A stretch of DNA of 20,054 bases from Alphaproteobacteria bacterium UBA3773 (GCA_002372275.1 DFFP01000024.1:1-20054); one strand, 5' to 3'; shown: positions 8,211-14,326, numbered from the stretch's first letter. Program-made: numbers and translations. The notes: generated by a model from the letters alone, not told the origin.

Positions 8211-8246
8211 CGTCATCCTGAGGAGCATTACGTGAGGATCCATTCC
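8211..8246 (+). repeat. Dispersed repeat member (CGTCATCC...GGATCCATTCCTT)
   Basis: The unit opens with CGTCATCCTGAG and closes with AGGATCCATTCCTT. The copy at 14152-14180 opens CGTCATCCAGAG and closes with the same 14 bases, and the two centres differ. The terminal ATCC/GGAT bases pair, so each can fold as a hairpin, in the style of REP elements. Confidence 0.55.
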
Positions 8247-8281
8247 TTATCCTTTCCGTAGCCTCCGTTATGTATGCCCAT

Positions 8282-8577
8282 AAAAAAGCCGACCGGCGTC
8301 TTAAAATCCGCCTTTCGCTTGAAGTCAAACCCACTTTTCCGTGGGTTCGAGCCCATGTTATTTATACCAATAAAAAAAGCCACCTAAAGGTAGCTTTTTT
8401 GTTGGCTCTACCGGCGGGACTGGCTTCGCCGTTTCGGCGCTCATCGGCTTTAAAAAAAAGCCGACCGGCGTCTTAAAATCCGCCTTTCGCTTGAAGTCAA
8501 ACCCACTTTTCCGTGGGTTCGAGCCCACATTATTTATACCAATAAAAAAAGCCACCTAAAGGTAGCTTTTTTTATTG
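8282..8577. repeat. Direct tandem duplication (offset 172 bases) abutting tRNA-Arg
   Basis: The stretch 8282-8405 recurs almost unchanged at 8454-8577, always offset by exactly 172 bases. Each copy runs through GCCGACCGGCGTCTTAAAAT, then the ACCCAC/GTGGGT segment, and ends with the hairpin GCCACC-TAAA-GGTAGC and a T-run. In the second copy the hairpin is followed directly by tRNA-Arg. In the first copy it is followed by TTGGCTCTACCGGCGGGACT, which resembles the tRNA 3' end TTGGCGTCAGCGGCGGGACT, and then diverges. This reads as duplication of a tRNA terminator region with decay of one tRNA end. A minus-strand frame (8358-8555) runs through it but looks spurious. Confidence 0.8.
8367..8405. terminator. 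First-copy hairpin terminator of the duplicated unit
   Basis: The arms CCAATAAAAAAAGCCACC and GGTAGCTTTTTTGTTGG enclose TAAA. The GC core has one C-A mismatch and is flanked by A- and T-tracts, so it could stop transcription in both directions. It is the upstream twin of the tRNA-Arg terminator at 8539-8578. Confidence 0.6.
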
Positions 8578-8578
8578 G
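8539..8578 (-). terminator. tRNA-Arg intrinsic terminator, bidirectional
   Basis: An 18-base inverted repeat (8539-8556 and 8561-8578) encloses TAAA and has a single mismatch. On the minus strand the stem GCTACC/GGTGGC is followed by seven T, a good intrinsic terminator directly downstream of the tRNA. The outer part of the repeat includes the tRNA's own 3' CCA (8576-8578), which is more pairing than termination needs. Confidence 0.75.
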
Positions 8579-8652
8579 CGTCAGCGGCGGGACTCGAACC
8601 CACTACACGCAGTTTAGGAAACTGCTGCTCTATCCTGATGAGCTACGCCGAC
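8576..8652 (-). tRNA. tRNA-Arg, anticodon CCT
   Basis: The gene is 77 bases including an encoded 3' CCA. The 5' GTCGGCG pairs with 3' CGCTGAC to give the 7-base-pair acceptor stem, with discriminator G. The D-arm region TAGCTCATCAGGATAGAGCA, the anticodon stem-loop GCAGT-TTCCTAA-ACTGC and the T-loop segment GGGTTCGAGTCCC are all visible. The anticodon CCT reads AGG codons. A good promoter lies upstream on the minus strand, and a bidirectional hairpin terminator touches the CCA. The neighbouring spacer holds a decayed copy of this 3' end. Confidence 0.95.
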
Positions 8653-8663
8653 AATATGAGTTT

Positions 8664-8692
8664 TTTATAATCAATAACAAAACCAAAAGCAA
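8664..8692 (-). promoter_or_regulatory. tRNA-Arg promoter
   Basis: On the minus strand TTGCTT (8687-8692) and TATAAA (8664-8669) are separated by 17 bases. The expected start lies about five bases before the tRNA 5' end at 8652, which gives the short leader typical of tRNA genes. Confidence 0.65.
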
Positions 8693-8744
8693 GCGATTTT
8701 TAATCGGAGAATAGGTCAGATATATAAATTAGAGAATCAGCCTA

Positions 8745-8870
8745 AAAAGCTCGTCTAGCGTGTGCGAGTAGAAGCAAAAAAAGAAAGATGAAAATTTTAG
8801 CGTACAAAGAGGTACGTGAATTTTCATCTTTTCGCATTTTTGCGATTAATCGCCAGCTAGACGAGCTTTT
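8745..8870 (-). repeat. Large nested inverted repeat / compound terminator
   Basis: Perfect 15-base outer arms, AAAAGCTCGTCTAGC (8745-8759) and its complement (8856-8870), enclose about 96 bases. Inside lie a second stem pairing GATGAAAATT...GCGTAC (from 8787) with GTACGTGAATTTTCATC (8812-8828), and the perfect palindrome GCGATTAATCGC (8842-8853). On the minus strand the outer stem is followed by five T, so it could end transcription of the lipoprotein operon, whose stop codon lies within the right arm. Its size and nesting exceed an ordinary terminator. A small structured RNA or a mobile miniature repeat are alternatives. Confidence 0.65.
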
Positions 8871-9336
8871 ATCCGCGATAATACTTTTCAAAAAGCGTAT
8901 CTTGATTCACATCCTGCGGTTTATAAATAAAGATGTTGGTGATGGTCGGAATATCATGCGTGCGATGTGTATAGCCTCTTTTTTCCATACAAATTCGATA
9001 TTTACGCGGACTGATATCATCATCTTTACGAAGCGAGTTCACAACGAGCGGCTGCGCCCCCCAATAAGGCACATAACTTGCCCAAATACCTTTTTCCGAG
9101 TGCCAATCGGCTCTGACATCAATTCTTTTTTCTTCTGAGGTAAACCAGTTTTTAATGCTTGGCAAAAATTTAAAATCTTCTGCCTGACGCATACATTCCG
9201 AGTGGTCACGTGCAAACTTTTCGATGCCCGTATTGTGTTTTTCCCAGTGAAAAATCACCTGTCCTTTTCCTCTTTGAAACATGACACACGATGAAAGAAT
9301 AAAGCAAATACAAAAAAGAAAGCCTATTTTTTTCAT
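8869..9336 (-). CDS. Small putative lipoprotein
   Basis: This 155-residue protein begins with a basic, hydrophobic signal (MKKIGFLFCICFILSSC) ending in the lipobox LSSC. It is probably processed at Cys17 and lipid-anchored. I do not recognise the mature domain. It has a Trp-rich middle (NWFTSE, RADWHSEKGIWASYVPYWGA), two cysteines outside the lipobox (in SECMRQ and RICMEKRGY), and a charged tail ending KYYRG. The RICMEKRGY segment resembles the CMxxKGY motif common near the end of small bacterial lipoproteins. It starts two bases after the fzlA stop, so it is the last gene of a three-gene operon. The stop codon lies in the arm of a large inverted repeat that may terminate the transcript. A link to envelope or division is suggested only by context. 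Confidence 0.8.
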   Translation of the reverse strand: MKKIGFLFCICFILSSCVMFQRGKGQVIFHWEKHNTGIEKFARDHSECMRQAEDFKFLPSIKNWFTSEEKRIDVRADWHSEKGIWASYVPYWGAQPLVVNSLRKDDDISPRKYRICMEKRGYTHRTHDIPTITNIFIYKPQDVNQDTLFEKYYRG

Positions 9337-9338
9337 GA

Positions 9339-10004
9339 CTAAAAATCCAAATCCTTATAACATTTTGAAGCCGTAATACCCTTGATGGTATCTTTTAAAA
9401 TATCCTGAAAACTTGGTCTTGATTTGATTTTTGAATACCAAAGCTTGGCATTTTTATAACTTTCCCAATCAATATCACCCAAATAATCCAAAACAGACAA
9501 ATGTGCACCTGCCGTCACATCAGCAAGCGAAAACAGAGAGCCTGCCAAATAATTATTTCGCTCGGTCAGCCAGTCAATATATTCCAAATGGTATTTTAAA
9601 TTATTCAAACCTGCCTTAATCAACAGTGAATCCGGTGCGCCCCCGTTTTGAAAACGTCGAATAACCTTCTCGCCCACCACATATTGATAAACTTCTTTAT
9701 AAAACTTTTGATCAAACCAATCGCATAAGCGTCTGATTTCCGCGCGTTCGATATGCTGTCCGCCGAGCAATGCCGGCAAAGGATAATGTTCTTCCAAATA
9801 TTCCGTAATCGGATAATTTCCTGCAATCACATGTCCGTCAAAAATCAAAACAGGCAATTCCCCTGCCAAGTTTAATTTTTTAAAATCCGATGATAAACGC
9901 CATGGTTCTTCTTCTCTTAAAACACATAACACTTTTTTTTCAGCCATCATAATCCGAATTTTACGGCATTGCGGCGAAATTGTATGATGCACAAGTAATA
10001 CCAT
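9339..10004 (-). CDS. fzlA: FzlA-type GST-fold FtsZ-binding protein
   Basis: This cytoplasmic protein has 221 residues. The N-terminal thioredoxin-like GST domain includes a cysteine at residue 13 (SPQCRKIRIMMAEKK), then GELPVLIFDGHVIAGNYPIT and EYLEEHYP. The C-terminal helical domain contains RRLCDWFDQKFYKEV, then HLSVLDYLGDIDWESY, WYSKIKSRPSF, and the final residues YKDLDF. The WFDxKF, HLSVLDYLGD and terminal DLDF features match FzlA. In Caulobacter this GST-like protein binds and curves FtsZ filaments and sets constriction rate, and its conserved C-terminal tail matters for function. The ATG overlaps the stop of the solute-binding-like gene by one base, and the lipoprotein follows two bases after its stop. 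The family match is strong by eye. An ordinary glutathione transferase is the alternative. Confidence 0.85.
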   Translation of the reverse strand: MVLLVHHTISPQCRKIRIMMAEKKVLCVLREEEPWRLSSDFKKLNLAGELPVLIFDGHVIAGNYPITEYLEEHYPLPALLGGQHIERAEIRRLCDWFDQKFYKEVYQYVVGEKVIRRFQNGGAPDSLLIKAGLNNLKYHLEYIDWLTERNNYLAGSLFSLADVTAGAHLSVLDYLGDIDWESYKNAKLWYSKIKSRPSFQDILKDTIKGITASKCYKDLDF

Positions 10005-10912
10005 CAGTTATCATCCTTTTCTTGTGTTTGCATTTCATCTGCCGGCGTTAAAGCATTTTGCTTTCTAAAGCTTTCATTAATATAAGTCGGTGGAACAACC
10101 CCAACGGAATTTCTTTCAACTTCTTCTACAAAATCTCTCACATCTTGCAAAACAGCTTTCTTAAAATCTTCATTTTCCAACAATTTATGAAATCTTTGCT
10201 TGATGATTTTCAAATTCGGTGTCATTTTAGAAAGAGCCAAAAACATAGGCATATTCCACAATGGTTTTGCTGAAAACGCAATATAATTTTTAAGCCCTGA
10301 TTGAACCACCGAAATATAATTTGTATAATAACTGCCCAAGATATAATCGGCTTTGCCCATAATCAATGCCTTATATGCTTCTTCAGCGCTATCTACCTTT
10401 TTTAAGCCAAGCACATCAAATTTTTGCATCACATAATCTGCAAAGTACTCTTTAGCGCTATATACCCCTTTAAGATTTTTCAAATCCTCGACATTGTGTA
10501 CTTCATTTAAGCGTCTCGGCAACATCATTAAGTGGACAGGATTATTTAAAACGGACGGAAACACAAATTCAAAATCATCATAGATATGGCTTGAATAATA
10601 GGCCCCTACAAAAAGATTAATTGAGCCCATATGCATCCCGTGCAACGCGTCATCGGTTGTTTCAAAAATTTCGAATGCAGGTTTATAACCGATTTTCGGC
10701 AAATACGCACTTAAAGACTTTTTTAAAATCAATCCAAGCCTGTCATCGCTTCTTCCTTTTTCATTTAAATATCCGAAAGGCATATAATCCGAGAACGATG
10801 TAATTTTAAGCTTTGCCACGTCTCCATTAAATGCCGCAAGTTCTGCGCTATGCGCAAAATCTACCTGAAACAAAAAAGCCAGTCCAAATCCGATGATTTT
10901 TAAAAATTTCAT
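10004..10912 (-). CDS. Periplasmic solute-binding-like protein (SBP family 3 fold)
   Basis: This 302-residue exported protein has a signal peptide of about 22 residues ending near AHSAE. The mature part resembles the two-lobed amino-acid-type binding proteins, with SFSDYMPFGYLNEKGRSDDR near the N-terminus, VHLMMLPRR, a hinge-like region around GKADYILGSYYTNYI, and LSKMTPNLKIIKQRFHKLLE near the end. Its C-terminus is charged (QTQEKDDN). The start at 10912 is chosen because GAGAGGA precedes it. The longer frame adds 11 residues ahead of the signal peptide and lacks a ribosome site. No ABC permease or ATPase is nearby, so it may sense or scavenge rather than feed a local transporter. It heads the operon with fzlA, whose start overlaps its stop. 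Confidence 0.75.
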   Translation of the reverse strand: MKFLKIIGFGLAFLFQVDFAHSAELAAFNGDVAKLKITSFSDYMPFGYLNEKGRSDDRLGLILKKSLSAYLPKIGYKPAFEIFETTDDALHGMHMGSINLFVGAYYSSHIYDDFEFVFPSVLNNPVHLMMLPRRLNEVHNVEDLKNLKGVYSAKEYFADYVMQKFDVLGLKKVDSAEEAYKALIMGKADYILGSYYTNYISVVQSGLKNYIAFSAKPLWNMPMFLALSKMTPNLKIIKQRFHKLLENEDFKKAVLQDVRDFVEEVERNSVGVVPPTYINESFRKQNALTPADEMQTQEKDDN

Positions 10913-10927
10913 ATTTTCCTCTCTTTT

Positions 10928-10957
10928 ATAATAGACCTTATACACAAATTGTGTTAA
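10928..10957 (-). promoter_or_regulatory. Promoter of the SBP-fzlA-lipoprotein operon, with palindrome
   Basis: On the minus strand TTAACA (10952-10957) and TATTAT (10928-10933) are 18 bases apart. Between and partly over them lies the perfect 13-base palindrome ACACAAATTGTGT (10942-10954), placed where a repressor would block RNA polymerase. The spacer is shared with the divergent ATPase operon, so one regulator could affect both. Confidence 0.45.
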
Positions 10958-10972
10958 AAAGATTTTAACTCA

Positions 10973-11001
10973 TTGAAAAAATTTGCGAAATTTGTTCTTA
11001 T
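10973..11001 (+). promoter_or_regulatory. Candidate promoter for a leaderless ATPase transcript
   Basis: TTGAAA (10973-10978, five of six consensus bases) and TCTTAT (10996-11001) are 17 bases apart. The predicted start point is at about 11008-11009, exactly at the ATG of the MinD-like gene. That would explain why neither this ATG nor the upstream TTG has a Shine-Dalgarno sequence. Confidence 0.45.
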
Positions 11002-11008
11002 TTTAATC

Positions 11009-11773
11009 ATGATACAAAAACAAAAAAATAAATTCATCGCTGTCTGCTCCGGCTCAAAGGGAATCGGAAAAACGTGGTTTGCTTCCACCCTTTGCCATAT
11101 TTTGGCAGGCATGCACCAAAAAGTTTTATTTTTTGATGCCGACGGCGGAAACGAAAACGTTGCCTTCCAATTAGACCTTAAAAAATCCGATTTATTTCTA
11201 AAACTTCTTAAAAACAGCGTCACGTTAAATAATGCGGTCACGTCATATCCCAAAGGGCATTTTGATCTAATTTATAATTTTTCAACAGAAAATCCGCTTG
11301 ATTTTTACCCGATCGGACGCGGACAAATTTTAGCGTCGGATTTAAAAAATTTTGCCATAAATTACGATGATGTGGTGATTGATTGCTCCGAAAACAATTC
11401 AAAAATTAAAAACATTTTTCTTAGTTCCTCTGATTGCATCATCATGCTTTTTTCCCCCGGCCTCAAAAGTCAAACGGAAGCCTATACCGAGCTTGAACAT
11501 ATTCATAAAATTGCCCCTCGCTCTGAAATATATATTGTTGTTAATCGTGCCCTTTCATACAACGAGGGCGAACAAAGTTTTAAAACATTTTGCAAAGCAA
11601 GTGAAGAATACATCGGTTTTTCGCCAAAGCTTTTAGGCGTTTTATTACAAGACGGTGCCGTCAGGGAAAGTATTTTAAACAAAACCCTTTTTTCATCTCG
11701 CTATCCGGATAGTCCAAACATTAAAGAAATCTTCCGTATTGCCTCTCAATTAACCGCCGGAGAAAAAGAATGA
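11009..11773 (+). CDS. MinD/ParA-like (SIMIBI) P-loop ATPase
   Basis: This 254-residue protein has the MinD/ParA order of motifs. The P-loop is AVCSGSKGIGKTWFAS (Gly20-Lys21-Thr22), the switch aspartates are Asp43/Asp45 in LFFDADGGNENV, and a Walker B-like strand DDVVIDCSEN has Asp125. NRALSYNEG and a C-terminal helix follow. In canonical members the loop reads KGGxGKT. Here it reads SKGIGKT, so the lysine that usually contacts the partner subunit's nucleotide is displaced by one position, and activity or dimerisation may differ. I use the ATG at 11009. A TTG at 10973 would add 12 hydrophobic residues but coincides with a likely -35 box. The stop overlaps the next start as ATGA, so it is coupled to the J-domain/SH3 membrane protein. 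It has no adjacent parB, minC/minE or flagellar genes. Confidence 0.8.
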   Translation: MIQKQKNKFIAVCSGSKGIGKTWFASTLCHILAGMHQKVLFFDADGGNENVAFQLDLKKSDLFLKLLKNSVTLNNAVTSYPKGHFDLIYNFSTENPLDFYPIGRGQILASDLKNFAINYDDVVIDCSENNSKIKNIFLSSSDCIIMLFSPGLKSQTEAYTELEHIHKIAPRSEIYIVVNRALSYNEGEQSFKTFCKASEEYIGFSPKLLGVLLQDGAVRESILNKTLFSSRYPDSPNIKEIFRIASQLTAGEKE

Positions 11774-12918
11774 TATACGACGCATTAGGTTATTTTTCCG
11801 TTTTAGGAGCCGATGAAACGACAGACCTTGAAACGCTTAAAATTTTATTTCGCGAGCGCGCCAAATTTTGGCATCCCGATGTGAACAAATCGCCCGAGGC
11901 CATGGATATGTTTCAAAAACTATCCAAAGCGTACGACACATTAAAAAACCCGAAAACAAAAATTTTATATTCTCTTTTATCGCTCATTTATACCGAAAAA
12001 GACTTTCCGAATTTAACAAGATTGAACACCTACAAATCCGCCAAAGGGATTGAAACGCCGTATCTTCGTGTTTTTTCTATTTCACGCATTGAAAAAGGAA
12101 AGATTCAAACCGAAAATCTGATCGGAACGTACGATGACGCCATTGGCTTTATTAAAAAAGCAACCATCAAAAATTTTTTAACAGGTTTCTTTTCCAAAAA
12201 ATTTTATAAGGCACTCGAGCATAACCTCAATCAAATTCTCTCCGACAATCACGAAAACTTAAAACTCCTGGTGCATAATGCTGCGGCATTTTACGACGAA
12301 GGAAAATTAGATTTAGCATACATTTCAGCTCTTGAAGCGCTCAGTTATGCCAATCAAGATGGAAAAGCCGTCATTCAAAAATTTTTAAATTTACTTTCCC
12401 CTGTTCGAACTTTGTCCGTTCAAACCTTTGACACACAAAAACTTCGCAAAATTCAGCTTCAGCCTTTTATTCAAACCGCGTGTATTTTGGGTATCATGCT
12501 TATTATTCTGTTAGGCGCGCCCATTTTGCTATCCTTATCATCTTCTCAAGAAGAAAGCGAAAAAATCAACTACTATCAAAAAGTTGAAGTCGGCGACGGA
12601 CAAGAAATCACTGATGACTTGGTCACTTCCAAAATTTTTAACATTCCGGTTGATTTAACAGACAGCAGCATGTTATATCACATCACAAAAGATATCCCTA
12701 TTATGTACGGCCCATCCGAAAAGTTTGATATTTTAGCAAAAGCTTTTCAAAATCAAACCGTTCGTATCACGGGATACACCCCCGACCACTCGTGGTACCG
12801 TGTGATGATTGATAACGGCGATATGGGTTTTGTTCCAAACAAATACCTTCAAAAAGGCATCGGACTTGACATTCCAAATCAAAGCCGTATCATATCAAGT
12901 GAAAATAAAAGGAATTAA
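11770..12918 (+). CDS. J-domain, single-TM, SH3-like fusion protein
   Basis: This 382-residue protein combines three parts. Residues 4-70 are a DnaJ J-domain with the essential HPD at 35-37 (AKFWHPDVNKSPEAM), which stimulates Hsp70 (DnaK) ATPase. Residues 71-230 form a mostly helical linker with KLDLAYISALEALSYA, reminiscent of a TPR-like pair. One membrane helix spans about 234-258 (IMLIILLGAPILLSL). Residues about 300-362 resemble a bacterial SH3 domain (IPIMYGPSEKFDILAKAF, SWYRVMIDNGDMGFVPNKYL), a fold that often binds peptidoglycan. The topology implied is J-domain in the cytoplasm and SH3 in the periplasm. The ATG overlaps the stop of the MinD-like ATPase, so the two are likely partners, possibly recruiting DnaK to an envelope site. 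The gene ends five bases before tgt. The domains are clear; the combined role is inferred. Confidence 0.85.
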   Translation: MIYDALGYFSVLGADETTDLETLKILFRERAKFWHPDVNKSPEAMDMFQKLSKAYDTLKNPKTKILYSLLSLIYTEKDFPNLTRLNTYKSAKGIETPYLRVFSISRIEKGKIQTENLIGTYDDAIGFIKKATIKNFLTGFFSKKFYKALEHNLNQILSDNHENLKLLVHNAAAFYDEGKLDLAYISALEALSYANQDGKAVIQKFLNLLSPVRTLSVQTFDTQKLRKIQLQPFIQTACILGIMLIILLGAPILLSLSSSQEESEKINYYQKVEVGDGQEITDDLVTSKIFNIPVDLTDSSMLYHITKDIPIMYGPSEKFDILAKAFQNQTVRITGYTPDHSWYRVMIDNGDMGFVPNKYLQKGIGLDIPNQSRIISSENKRN

Positions 12919-12923
12919 AAAAA

Positions 12924-14048
12924 ATGTCACTTTCGTTTCAAATTTTAAAAACAGTCGGAAAATCAAGACGCGGAAAATTAACCACGGCGCACGGCATAGT
13001 CAACACGCCGGCTTTTATGCCGGTGGGCACATGCGGAACCGTCAAAGCCATGATGCCGGAATCGGTTGAAAAAACAGGTGCCGAAATAATTCTCGGAAAC
13101 ACCTATCACCTCATGCTTCGTCCCGGCGCCGATTTAGTGGCTGAGATGGGTGGACTTCATAAATTCATGAATTGGAAGAGACCTATTTTAACGGATTCCG
13201 GCGGTTTTCAGGTGATGAGCTTGTCAGGGCTTCGCCAAATCAGTGAACAAGGTGTTTCTTTTCGCTCACATGTCGACGGCAAGAAGTTTTTCTTAGGCCC
13301 CGAAGAATCGATGGACATTCAATATAAGCTGGATTCAAACATCACCATGGCTTTTGATGAATGCACCCCTTACCCTTCAACCGAAAAAAAGGCTATGCTT
13401 TCCATGCAGCGCTCCATGCGCTGGGCAAAACGCAGCAAAGAAGCCTTTATAGATCGCCCCGGATACGGCATATTTGGCATTCAACAAGGCAATGTTTTCA
13501 AAAATTTGCGCGAAGAATCTGCCGCTGCTTTAAAAGAAATCGGGTTTGACGGCTATGCCATCGGAGGCCTTGCCATCGGCGAGGGACAAGAAAAAATGTT
13601 TGAAGTGTTAGATTATGCGCCCGATATGCTGCCCGCCTCAAAACCGCGTTATTTAATGGGAGTCGGCAAACCCGATGACATTGTCGGCGCTGTGTTAAGA
13701 GGTGTTGATATGTTTGATTGCGTCATGCCCACCAGATCCGGCAGAACATCTCAAGCTTTCACAAAATACGGACCGATTAACATTCGAAACGCCCGCCACC
13801 GCGAAGACCCGAGACCAATTGAAGAAGGATGCGATTGTCCCTTGTGCACAAACTATTCCAGAGCCTATATACATCATCTTCAAAAATGTAAAGAAGTCTT
13901 GGCCGTAATGCTGCTGTCATGGCACAACATCCGTTATTACGAACGCCTCATGCAAGGTTTAAGAGAGGCGATTGAAAATGACCGGTTAGATGATTTTGTG
14001 CAAGAGTTTTATTTCAATCAATCCAAAGGCGACATTGAACCTTTATAA
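12924..14048 (+). CDS. tgt: tRNA-guanine transglycosylase (queuine tRNA-ribosyltransferase)
   Basis: This 374-residue enzyme exchanges guanine-34 of GUN anticodons (Asp, Asn, His, Tyr) for the queuosine precursor preQ1. Substrate and catalytic residues are visible: Asp91 in TDSGGFQVMS, FGIQQGN (184-190), GGLAIGEG (214-221), MGVGKPDDIV, and the nucleophile-type Asp265 in MFDCVMPTRSGRT. The zinc site is complete: Cys303, Cys305, Cys308 (CDCPLC) and His334 (SWHN), with the usual spacing. The length is normal for bacteria. The start has AGGA about ten bases upstream. It follows the J-domain/SH3 gene by five bases, and the 309-base spacer after it holds repeats. The queuosine pathway genes are not in the window, so only this last step can be placed. 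Confidence 0.96.
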   Translation: MSLSFQILKTVGKSRRGKLTTAHGIVNTPAFMPVGTCGTVKAMMPESVEKTGAEIILGNTYHLMLRPGADLVAEMGGLHKFMNWKRPILTDSGGFQVMSLSGLRQISEQGVSFRSHVDGKKFFLGPEESMDIQYKLDSNITMAFDECTPYPSTEKKAMLSMQRSMRWAKRSKEAFIDRPGYGIFGIQQGNVFKNLREESAAALKEIGFDGYAIGGLAIGEGQEKMFEVLDYAPDMLPASKPRYLMGVGKPDDIVGAVLRGVDMFDCVMPTRSGRTSQAFTKYGPINIRNARHREDPRPIEEGCDCPLCTNYSRAYIHHLQKCKEVLAVMLLSWHNIRYYERLMQGLREAIENDRLDDFVQEFYFNQSKGDIEPL

Positions 14049-14326
14049 TTTACCCTATCACGCTAGAACGCCTTTTTTTTCTGTCATGCCTGCTTAGATT
14101 TTTAAGCAAAGCGCCCAGCATCTCATAAAACACAAAAAAACCGTCATCCAGAGCCCGTAAGGGCGTCAGGATCCATTCCTTCTGTCATCGCTTAAGGTGC
14201 GCGCAAGCGTCACCTCGTCAAGGTCTTACCTTTAATCGCCCGCGCCTTGGCGCATAAAGGCGATTATTCCAAATAAAACATAAAAAAAAAGAGACCCCAC
14301 ATCAAATGCGAGGCCTTTACAGCAAC
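14049..14326. repeat. Intergenic spacer with dispersed repeat and hairpins
   Basis: This spacer after tgt contains no credible gene. At 14152-14180 lies a member of the dispersed family (CGTCATCCAGAG to AGGATCCATTCCTT) whose centre can fold as GCCC-GTAA-GGGC. At 14196-14214 a hairpin pairs GGTGCGC with GCGTCACC, with one bulged T, across GCAA. At 14233-14266 TAATCGCC pairs with GGCGATTA around an inner GCGCC-TT-GGCGC. The start of the spacer (TACCCTATCAC) loosely resembles the start of the spacer at 8071 (TACCCTGTCAC). A decayed terminator-like pair may lie at 14289-14318 (AGAGACCCC...GAGGCCTTT). Confidence 0.6.

Noticed and set aside
8116..8334. 72-codon minus-strand frame over the dispersed repeats
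   Set aside because: The translation is that of repeat sequence (e.g. RIDSSLRSYV), with no ribosome site or domain.
8358..8555. 65-codon minus-strand frame running through the tandem duplication
   Set aside because: It spans both repeat copies, their hairpins and the decayed tRNA end, has no convincing ribosome site, and its sequence simply follows the repeat. It is read as spurious.
8081..8650. CRISPR array in the repeat-rich spacer
   Set aside because: There are only two copies of a long unit without regular short repeats and unique spacers, and no cas genes.
8788..9138. 116-codon plus-strand frame starting in the large nested inverted repeat
   Set aside because: Its first codons are the hairpin arms and most of the rest is antisense to the lipoprotein gene, whose signal peptide, lipobox and operon position are far better supported.
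10973..11008. TTG start that would give the ATPase 12 extra hydrophobic residues
   Set aside because: The TTG coincides with a good -35 box, has no ribosome site, and the extension is not typical before a MinD-like P-loop.
10954..11253. 99-codon minus-strand frame opposite the ATPase start
   Set aside because: It is antisense to the P-loop coding region and its product has no recognisable features.
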